Positions 55,601 through 64,000 of a DNA stretch of 64,000 nt are shown here, in pieces; the first letter of the stretch is position 1, and every line of letters starts with the position of its first letter. Source of the DNA: Ligula intestinalis. Lineage: Eukaryota; Platyhelminthes; Cestoda; Diphyllobothriidea; Diphyllobothriidae. Location: positions 43,683,462 to 43,747,461 of the forward strand of contig JAYGXS010000004.1 of NCBI GenBank assembly GCA_036362985.1. Direction: 5' to 3'. A program made the translations under genes and the position numbers. The notes below the pieces were generated by a model, which was not told the origin of the DNA, did not search any database, and saw only the letters and a program-made list of their open reading frames with translations.

Positions 55601-57155
55601 GGTGATCTTCCAAACAAAGACAAGGTAATTAAACGGATACAAGACATGTCTCTGCTTGCAAAAGTTGTTCATAAGCGTACCATCATGATGGCAGCCCACG
55701 TTGAGAAAACGCATTGAAACACAAAAATGCAGCACCGTTCTTTTCTCTGACATTGGATGAGTCAACAGACGCAGGACATTTCGCGAAGTTCAGTGTGATT
55801 GCAAGACATGCTGCTGGTGATACACTGCACGAAGAAATTCTTGCAGTTCTGCCAATAAAAGGGTTCACAAGAGGTGAGAATTTATTCAAGTCTTTCATGG
55901 ATTTCGCTCAAGAAAAAAAAACTGCCGATGGATAAAATTTTGTCAGTGTGTACTGATAGTGCTCCGTGTATGGTGGGGAAAAACAAAGCATTTATGGCAC
56001 TTTTCTGTGAATATGAAAAAAACCCATCGTACGTTTCCATTGCATTCTACACCAGGAAGCTTTTGTGCTCAGATATGTGACGGGCAGCTTTGCGAAGTGA
56101 TGTCGCTAGTCATTCGTGCGATTACCTTTATTGTTGCCCGAGCTCCAAATGACCGCCCGCTAAAAAAAACTGCTATATAAAGTTGGAAATAACTATCATG
56201 GTCTGATTTTGCACAGCAAGGTACTTTGTTTGCCAAAAGGGAAGGTGCTCAGCCGTTTTGCAGCTTGCCTGAACGAAATCCGGACGTTACTTGAAATGAA
56301 GGGCATTGAGCATCGTGAGCTAGCCGAAACTGCGTGTCTCCTCATGTTTTACTATCTTGTGGATATGACCGGATATCTGAACCAACTTAACGTTAAATTG
56401 CAAAGCAATGAAAATAGAGTGTTTTCCCTTCAACAATCCTGTTTGTTTTAAAAACATGGTTGAACTCTTTATCATGGATCTTAAAACAGATCAATTACTA
56501 CATTTTGAAAATATATGACAATATAAGGATGCATACACAGTAAGTGAGTCTACTCAAAACGTTGAGGTCCACCAGCTAGTTGGCTTCACATCCAGTCTCC
56601 TACAGCCGTTCAAAGCACGCCTTGGAGAATTTCGAGAACACACTTGTCTTTTTAAGTTCATGACCCATCCAGCCAAGTGTTCACTGAACACAGCCGACCT
56701 ACTTTATATTTCGGCCTCTCCGTCAGAGATTTCAACGAAAAATGGCTGACCTTAAGGCCTCAGAAATGTAGGTGAATAAATTCAAGTCACTCAATGAAGA
56801 TTTGGAGAGGATCACACGACATAAAGCGGAGTTGGCGAGCAAGCGCCTGTGGACAGAGATTAAAAAACTTCAACCCAAAGACCAGCTGATAAGCAAAACT
56901 TGGAACACGCTTCCGGTCACAAACCACACACTGCAGCGTGTAAGTTTTGTTGTATTGACCCTGTTTGGATCTATGTATGCATGTGAGCAGTCATTCTCAC
57001 ATCTTAGATACATGAAGTCCACAATAAGATCACGTCCAACGGCTGAAAGCCTCATCGCTTGCATGAAGCTTAAGCTCACCAAGTACCGACCAGACTATAA
57101 AACCTTCAGCGAATCCATGCAACGCCAGAAATCACATTACCAACGTGAATTATAA
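55600..57155 (+). pseudogene. hAT transposase (ZBED5/GTF2IRD2-like group), frameshifted
   Basis: Plus-strand pieces in order: MSLLAKVVHKRTIMMAAHVE, LDESTDAGHFAKFSVIARH (first catalytic Asp region), CTDSAPCMVGKNKAF (second Asp region), AACLNEIRTLLEMKGIEH, and the C-terminal dimerisation domain with FGSMYACEQSFSHLR and YMKSTIRSRPTAESLIACMK. The order and motifs match hAT transposases of the group that gave rise to ZBED5 and GTF2IRD2 in vertebrates. At least four frameshifts and several stops break it, and the BED zinc finger is not visible. It cannot be active; ends and target duplication are still recognisable, so its decay is moderate. Confidence 0.85.
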
Positions 57156-57313
57156 GAACATTATTTAAAAGATTTAATTCAGAGGCTAATTATACTCGGA
57201 TTTAATAGAATTTCATTTTAAAATATACTATATGGCTCTTTCTGAAATATGTTTCCAAATATTTGCTTTCTTGGCTCTCTGAGTTCAAGAGGTTGCCGAC
57301 CCCTGAACTAACG

Positions 57314-58019
57314 CATTTTACTTGGGTAATTGGCGTAGCGGTGTGAGTTATTTAAGCCGTTTACTTTTTGAGACCTGCCTAGGATTGAGAAGTGCGTACC
57401 TGACGCCCGCCACTCAGGCGCGTTTACTTTTAATTAACTTCTGGGTTCTGACTTGACCTAAACATTTTGTCGGCATAACGTACGAGAAGACCGTGATTCA
57501 GATTTTTAGTCTCCTTAGAAATTGATTTATATGCTCGGTATAGATCATTTCATTCAGGGTCCATAGGCTTAGAACGAAAGTTGGTATATATATATATATG
57601 TATTGGGCCGAAGTCCATCGACCCATGCGGAGTAGTCGAGCTAAATAGAAATTCTGCCAATAGACAGTAAAAGAACGTTATACTGTAATTGAGCACACAG
57701 GCAGTAAAATTAGTAGCTAAAAGCTTTTAGCTCTTTCACCGAAATGCCGCCTTGGCAAAGAAATTAGTTTTTTGGACAAAAAACGCAGTAATCCTGCCAG
57801 AAAATCGCTAAGAATCCGACGGTTAACTTTGATTCGCTCAAAGAATATTATTTTTTCCCTTCTGTCTGGTCCCGCATGTGATGTTCTAACATGGCTTCTG
57901 GGATGTTCTGGTTTGCCGCAAAGATGATGGTGGCCTAAAATGTAAAGTGTTCAAGAAAGTAACTAAAAATATGCAAGTACTGAACTATAACAGCAAACAT
58001 CCAGTCAGTCACAAATGCA
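57314..58019. other. No gene recognised
   Basis: Unique AT-rich DNA with a short (TA)n run near 57,585-57,600. Confidence 0.3.
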
Positions 58020-58990
58020 GCTGCTTAAGAACGCTATACCGGCGCGTTGAGACGCATTGCAGCGAAGTGAAGTCAATTTGCTGAATGACAATATCTTCGA
58101 TGGTTACTGAGAGCAAATGGTTACTTAAGCAATTTTTTCAACTAATGCATACGCAAACCACAGAAGAAATCGCATCCAACTGGCTCAAATGTTTAACGAC
58201 CTCTTTTGTACGCGAAAAATGCATCCGAAGTGGTCAGCCGCCTGCTCACCCCACTTGGAGTTGGAGTTTCGCACAGACCAGGTGCAACCATCAGGCGCCG
58301 GGTCATGAGACCAAAAGACCCGTTGCCACGACCGGAAACGGTTAGAGTCGTTTACGTGATCTGGTACAGTTGTAGACCAAACAACTACGTCGGAGAAACC
58401 TGAAGATTACTCCAGACGCGAATGGCCGAGCATACAGCGGCGGTGAGGAAGAAAGACGCTAACTCCCAGGTCGCAGCTCACTCGATGGACCCGACCATAT
58501 TTTAAAGTTTAACGAGGCCGAAATCCCTGGAATAAGTGATAACTATGTCATGATTCTCAGACCCCCAGTCCATCAACAAGCGCAACGATTTGGCGTTCCC
58601 GTACGTTGTACTGAGACATCGCCTAAGCAAGTGAATCAGTCGTGTGGAAAGGGCCGGGCCCAGCAGCAACTATAACGACGGTGAACATAATTGTCGCGCA
58701 ATTACCAAGCCCGCATCCGACACGGACGAGGAAATCGTGCCCATTAATGAGACGAACTCGAAGTGTCAAGCCATCACCGCACCAATGAAGACCCCAAGCT
58801 GCGGCTACAGGAGCGGATAATTATAATTCGCATGCACATGACTGCTATGAACTGTAACTACCGTGCAACCTGTGCATGTCTCAGACCTTTCTACCATTAC
58901 CTATGATTAAGGATCCTCGACAGAATCTGAAACGCCAGAAAAATAAAACTGTTGGTCCAGTGATCGCATCTTCTTGTTCTGAACTACATC
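58020..58990 (+). pseudogene. PLE copy: linker, GIY-YIG endonuclease and tail
   Basis: Starts LYRRVETHCSE (58,036), then SRLLTPLGVGVSHRPGATI, RRRVMRPKDPLPRPETVRVV and YSCRPNNYVGET followed by an in-frame TGA; after it RLLQTRMAEHTAAVRKKDAN-like codons continue the endonuclease. The tail near 58,930 has GAAACGCCAGAAAAATAAAA and the TCTTCTTGTTCTGAACTAC word. Same family as the 53.5- and 63-kb copies. Several shifts and stops; no reverse transcriptase core. Confidence 0.75.
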
Positions 58991-61185
58991 CGGAAGCTCG
59001 CATATTCGCCTTTATCGCCTTTTCTACTAAAACGCATAGTCCATTTACTTAATTACTCTATAAATGTAAAGGCATGATGAAAAATAATCGAAAACGAACG
59101 TATGTTTGCCAATTCATCTTCTGAAGTTCTAATAGTTATGAGAGGTTTTTGAAATTTCCAAAAACATGAATCACTAATGTTCTCATTTCGCAAATTTTTT
59201 ACTTATGTTGCTATACAGAAATCTTGTTACTAAATCGTAGGTTAGCAACTTACCCATTTTTTAATGCGCCTGGAGTTGGAGTAAAAGTTGCCTATCAAAA
59301 ATCCTTTTGATAGAAAGTTGAGGTATATTTCATTCAGTGATCCTTTACGAGAGAAACTACTATACTGAACTAATTCCTGGAAATGGAGGAATTATTTGCC
59401 TCTTGACTATATCGCACGTTCCCTTTAGACTTCAGAACAACACAAACTTGCTCTGTTCACATTAAAAACTGCGCAGTTAATTGTCGTATTTTTTTAAAAT
59501 AATTGTTGTTTAAGTTTAAATTAACTTTTTAAGCTATAAACCAACCACGCATTTTAATTTTACTTTATCAAGTCTACGTATGACATGTGAGTAGAAATGC
59601 TGATGCATCGAAATATTTATTACATTTACTACATAAAAAAGGTATATTGATTAATTTTCTTAAAAAACGGCATCTCGCGAAATGTTAAAGGAAATTGCAA
59701 AAAACATTTTTAAAGATGTTAATATAAGCTCCAGCATCATACAACATAAGTGTAGCAACGTACAGTTCTTTCAGTATAATGGCTTTTAAATGAATATTCT
59801 GAGCACACGTTCCCCCACAAAATAAAATATTATTGTTAAACTGATAAGCTTGGCCACTTGACAATATATTTAAATGACCAACAGCTCAAAAAATATACAG
59901 GTAATAAATCAAATTTTTTTGCATATAAGTCATTTTAGCAAATGGTATGTTGGTGTTTCGAAATATTATTTCAAATCCCGAAATAATTAGTACTCTAGTC
60001 GGCTCTTTGTGATTGCAACCCACGTTATGTATATTGTGCGTGTACTGGAAAAGAGACATTTCACTAGAAGAGAAAGAAGTCTCCAACGGAACTTATAACA
60101 TATCTCAACTACTTTGGGTCATGTCAGTAACATAAAAAACAGTCTAAATACATGAAAAGAAAACGAAAACAATCATAATTATATTTTGACAAACACTTTG
60201 AAATAAAATGTAAAGTCTTTAAATATGACAGCTTGAAGGTAATGTATAATTAACTGCTCCGTTTGACATTTTTTACCCGAGAAGCCAAGTAAGTAATGCC
60301 TGCAGTCAATTTGGCCAACATTCACTGACGACATTGTTTTGATATTACAAGTTAAAGATCTCCATTTGTTTTCACTTGAGTAATACTCTATCAAATGAAT
60401 TTTTAAATCATGTGAGGGTGTCATGTTTAAATAACTGTCACCACTATCTCCACCATGAACGACATTAATCAGGACAATTATACCCACCTACCCAAGTTGC
60501 TCTTACGGCTAATAACGTGACCTCAATTCAAATCCGCCATCATTGTGACCAGGGTTTATAATTACACATAGTCCTGGTCATTCACTTGTAAATCTGTCAT
60601 GCGGATTCGCTTACCGCAAAATCGCAATCCTGACATTTCACATCACTCATGATGTTAGGCAACCATTCACTATACTGACGACACACTTTATAGTTAAACG
60701 CCTAAACACATTTGATTTGCTTAGAGTGTGGTACCGCATGGCACAGCTGGGAAAGATGGAGCTCATCATTGTGTTTTTGGGGTAAATGTATGTTTTTCCT
60801 GTTTATAACGGTCATGTTTAATTTAAGCGGAAGTAATTGTGCGAACGTGGAGTTAAGCATTCGGAACAAGCCCCTTCTGGGGTGGTTCGAAACTTGATAT
60901 GAATATTTTTACTAAGCTACAAGACAGTTAAAAACTGGATTTAATATACCACAAAGCACGCTGGTGCCGCTGGGGGAACCATTGATTAGTTAATCTCCGC
61001 GCAGCTGCTTCAAACACTGGCAGACGATCGGCACTACAGGGTAGTCTCACTTTGGACCGAGTATTTGCGATGGCAGGAGTTTCCTTGGTAGTGCACACAT
61101 GTTCTTATTTATATTTAAATGCCACTCCAACGCTTCCCATTAGACAGAAACTTGGGGCTTTTTACATGTGATATCACTATTCCAC
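58991..61185. other. No gene recognised
   Basis: AT-rich DNA with no supported gene. The minus-strand frames near 60.0 and 60.3 kb have no known domain. Confidence 0.35.
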
Positions 61186-61308
61186 CCTTACACTTACACT
61201 TACTCTTACCTTAACCCTTACCCTAACCATAATCCTAACCCTTACCCTAAACCTTAGCCTAACCCCAACACTTACCCTAACACTTACCCTAACCTTTACC
61301 CTACCCCT
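61186..61308. repeat. Degenerate interstitial telomere-like repeat
   Basis: About 20 units of CCCTAA variants (CCTTACCCTAACC, CACTTACCCTAA) on the plus strand. The units are mixed 6- and 7-mers, so this is an old internal tract and not a chromosome end. Confidence 0.8.
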
Positions 61309-63060
61309 AAGAGAAATTAATGTGTAGGCATGCAAATATAAATGAGAACATATGTGCACCACCAAGGAAATTTCTGCCCTTCCGACGTCACTATTGTTAA
61401 TAATTGTCAAGTTTAAAACTCTGACTGCATGTTGACCGTTTGAAGATAGTTTGCGTTTTTGTCACAGGAAATGATGAGCTTTAGTTTGTGGGGGTCCTTG
61501 GATAGTCCTTGCAATGACACCTTCTCTCTGCTGCTGAGCTACAGGCCCGGCATATGACCATTCACCGCGCGTGAATCATCCTGCCTTTGCCTGCAAAGAC
61601 TTGCGCGCTATCATTGTCGGCCCTCGCTTGGGTCGATGCCTCGCTTCTTGGCCCTTTGACCTAGCGAACTTGATGCCAATCACTGTCGACCATTTTCTGA
61701 TGGTTGGTGGACAGTCTCCAGATCTCATAACCTGGGCACAAAGGGTCAGAGCAAACAAAAAACAACTGTCTTTTACTGTGAGCAGCTCTCTTCTGCAGAG
61801 CCTTTTGCTAGCTCCTATCCTACAGTAAACTTTCCAAACTTATTTGTCTTACCTGACTGCTGAATTTGGGGAACCTTCGAAAGTCGAATATCAGTCTTTT
61901 GACAAGGTTGACTATTCGTATTTAACGCATCGGTAACTTAAGCCACAAATATGCACCGCCATTTGGTTTCTGATGTATGAAAGCCGATGGTAAATCTAGA
62001 AATTAATTGGCATATCTATGCCTAGCGCATATTTTGCTTCACCGGAACACCTCAACAGGGCATCGCATAATTGGGTCGGCGCCATCTGCGCCTCATCTCA
62101 ACATGTGATAAACCACTGCATACCCTTTTTAACCCATTTCCATAAAACTCGCTCTATCTACCAGAAAACATCCGACAGATGAACAGAAAGTGTACTGCAA
62201 GGAAATTATTCGACGCAAGCTCGTATAGAAGCGGGCCATGTGTGGCCAAGAAGCTGGGCATTTTTAACTGCGTCAACCACTGCAACTAATTACTGCACTG
62301 CATGCGTGATAGTCAACTGACACGCAGGAGAGAGCAGACGGCGAGCTTGGTCCCAGAGAGAATGCATCAGCAGACGGACTCAGTGCATTGTTCACTGTAG
62401 TTAATCGAAAGCACCTGAATCGATCATGACCTTCCGCAGCTTCAACTATTGTCAGTTGATTGATGGCCCAGCCTCCGTGCTCAGTACTGGGTGTGATAAT
62501 AAGGGGTGTGACTCAGTGACTTCTTCGTTAGATAGCCTTTGCCAGAAGGTCATGATAGCAAGGTGCGAGGGGGCCACTTATACTTCAAAATATGGTGTAT
62601 TGTTCAGCGTATTTTGTCGTGCACTGAAAGTGCAGACCAGCTAACATTCACAGGTACGGTGCTCCACCCAAGCACCGGGTGACTGATCAGCAGGGGATGT
62701 AACTTCGTATATGAGAAAGGGAGAGAGATAAGGATTCAAGGTTCAGTCTTTGTGACACAGCAAAGCGTGTATCAGCAGAATAAAAATTTAATGCTTAAAT
62801 CTATAACCACACACTAAAAATCGCGGCTTTGATTGCTGCTAGCTGATAGGATAACTCGAGTTTCGTCGTCTTGACAGGGTGTATGCATATGCATAATGAT
62901 TAGCAGCAGGGCCGGGAGTTCTTTCATGCTTATACTTATTTTCATCTGCTCAACGGCCCTTTTCTAGAAAATTATAAGCGACCAATTCCTGTCTTGAAAG
63001 CCTAGCATTTAAGTTTGGGTTCGCCAGTCACCACGCTTTAACCTACTTCTGGTAGTATTG
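61309..63060. other. No gene recognised
   Basis: Open frames at 61,571-61,828 and 62,426-62,644 (plus) have no domain I know. Nothing else supported. Confidence 0.3.
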
Positions 63061-63064
63061 ACTT

Positions 63065-63690
63065 TGCCAATAGAATTGAATATGCAAGTTCCAAGAAGCA
63101 GTTCAGAAGAAGAGATGACAACTGAAATAAACATTTTACTGTCCGGACGCTTCGGGTTCCGCCAGGAATTAATAAGCATAGGTAATCGTAGAAAGGTCTG
63201 AGACATGCGCAGATGAAAGTGATACATGCACAGATTACACGATATTTATAGTTTGTAGCGGTCATTCGCATGCGTACTATAATTGTCAGCCACTGGTTGA
63301 GGTCTTAATCGGAGCAGTGATGGCTCACTGCTTGCCACAATAATCTTGTCCGCGTCGGATGCGGCCTTGATAATCGCGCCACAGTTATGCTCGCTGGCGT
63401 CAGAGTTGTTGCTGCGCCCAGTCCTTCCCACCTGAATGATTATCTTGCTCAGGAAATTTCTCAGTACATCGTATGGGAACGCCAAATCGTTGCACTTGTT
63501 GGTGGACTGGGAGACAGAGACCCATGACTCGAGCAGCTTGCGGCTCTCACGGTTGTCACCTCTTGCGAGGATTTGGGCCTCATCAAATTAAAAAATATGG
63601 CTGGGTCCCATCGAGTGAACTGCAATCTGAAAGTTGGCGTCTTTCTTCCTTACCACCGCTGCAAGCTCGGTAATTCACCTCTTCCGGGGC
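63065..63690 (-). pseudogene. PLE copy: endonuclease end and tail
   Basis: Reading leftwards from 63,690: AAVVRKKDANFQIAVHSM, a frameshifted stretch, RGDNRESRKLLESWVSVSQS, NKCNDLAFPYDVLRNFLS, then a Ser/Asp-rich tail. Its 3' tail near 63,120 has AAATAAACATTT on the plus strand and the TTCAGAAGAAGAG word, the complement of the PLE tail seen elsewhere. Related to the 58-kb copy (CNDLAFPY is shared in another frame there). Confidence 0.7.
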
Positions 63691-63699
63691 CGAAATCCT

Positions 63700-64000
63700 C
63701 ACGGGGTGACAAACGCATGAGCCGCGAGCTGCTCAAGTCATGGGTCTCTGTCTCCCAGTCCACCAACAAGTGCAACGATTTGGCGTTCCCATACGATGTA
63801 CTGAGAAATTTCCTGAGCAAGATAATCATTCAGGTGGGAAGGACTGGGCGCAGCAACAGCTCTGACGACATTAAACATAACAGTGGCACGATTACCAAGG
63901 CCGCATGCGACACGGACAAGATCATTGTGGCAAGCAGTGAGCCATCAATGCTCCGATTAAGACCTCAACCGGTGGCTGAAAATTATAGTACGCATGCGAA
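63700..64000 (+). pseudogene. PLE copy, inverted partner, runs off the window
   Basis: Nearly exact inverted copy of the left-hand PLE: GAGCTGCTCAAGTCATGGGT, then NKCNDLAFPYDVLRNFLS again, continuing to the edge at 64,000. Together they form a head-to-head palindrome centred near 63,695. Confidence 0.75.

Larger units (their letters stand above)
54972..57305 (+). mobile_element. Complete, decayed hAT transposon with 8-bp target duplication
   Basis: Left end CCGTGATCGGTAACC; right end, reversed, CAGGGGTCGGCAACC, 11 of 15 alike and typical of hAT ends. Flanking 8-mers are TACTAACG (54,964-54,971) and AACTAACG (57,306-57,313), 7 of 8 identical. Subterminal AGCCATATATGGCTC on the left and TATATGGCTC on the right are likely transposase-binding repeats. 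Total 2,334 bp, with a transposase pseudogene inside on the plus strand. Confidence 0.85.

Noticed and set aside
1..64000. CRISPR arrays, rRNA genes, bacterial operons
   Set aside because: No regularly spaced identical repeats with unique spacers and no rRNA sequence were seen; the content is eukaryotic and repeat-rich.

Overview
The window looks like repeat-rich nuclear DNA of an invertebrate, most plausibly a flatworm and perhaps a diphyllobothriidean tapeworm. The reasons are many decayed Penelope-like elements (PLEs) with GIY-YIG endonucleases, CR1/jockey-type LINE fragments, tRNA-derived SINEs, mariner and hAT transposons, and a set of micro-exons of the kind known from flatworm micro-exon genes (MEGs). 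The species is inference; no ribosomal or mitochondrial marker is present. There is no bacterial-style operon structure.

Layout. 1-5.2 kb, all minus strand: an open LINE ORF1 (coiled coil plus RNA-binding domain) running off the left edge, a truncated LINE ORF2, a DUF4806-type pseudogene, and a 747-bp mariner deletion derivative lying between the DUF4806 part and a possible upstream exon. 5.4-5.9 kb: a long terminal repeat with TATA box, AATAAA and a primer-binding-like site. 8.1-10.7 kb: a decayed LINE ORF2 (minus). 11-19.3 kb: a PLE fragment, LINE 3' ends, a SINE, a PLE palindrome and a 5'-truncated LINE (plus).

20.5-43.8 kb, minus strand: the most interesting part. Short exon candidates of 21-42 nt lie between splice-like AG and GT signals. 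Their lengths are multiples of three, and all are open in one shared phase (2 nt to finish a codon, 1 nt to begin the next). Four of them form a 178-184-bp tandem array at 35.7-36.3 kb. Poly-serine exon candidates with the same phase occur at 27.6, 29.9 and 34.0 kb. Two of these lie in a ~2.5-kb tandem duplication, and one copy keeps an ATG-started signal-peptide exon (31,501-31,582) whose end fits that phase. I read this as a MEG-like secreted-protein locus with internal duplications, interrupted by later PLE, SINE and MITE insertions.

40-64 kb: SINEs, PLE fragments, a small mariner MITE, a complete but decayed 2,334-bp hAT transposon with an 8-bp target-site duplication, a degenerate interstitial telomere-like tract and two head-to-head PLE palindromes, one running off the right edge. 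Most remaining sequence is AT-rich non-coding DNA in which I see nothing assignable.
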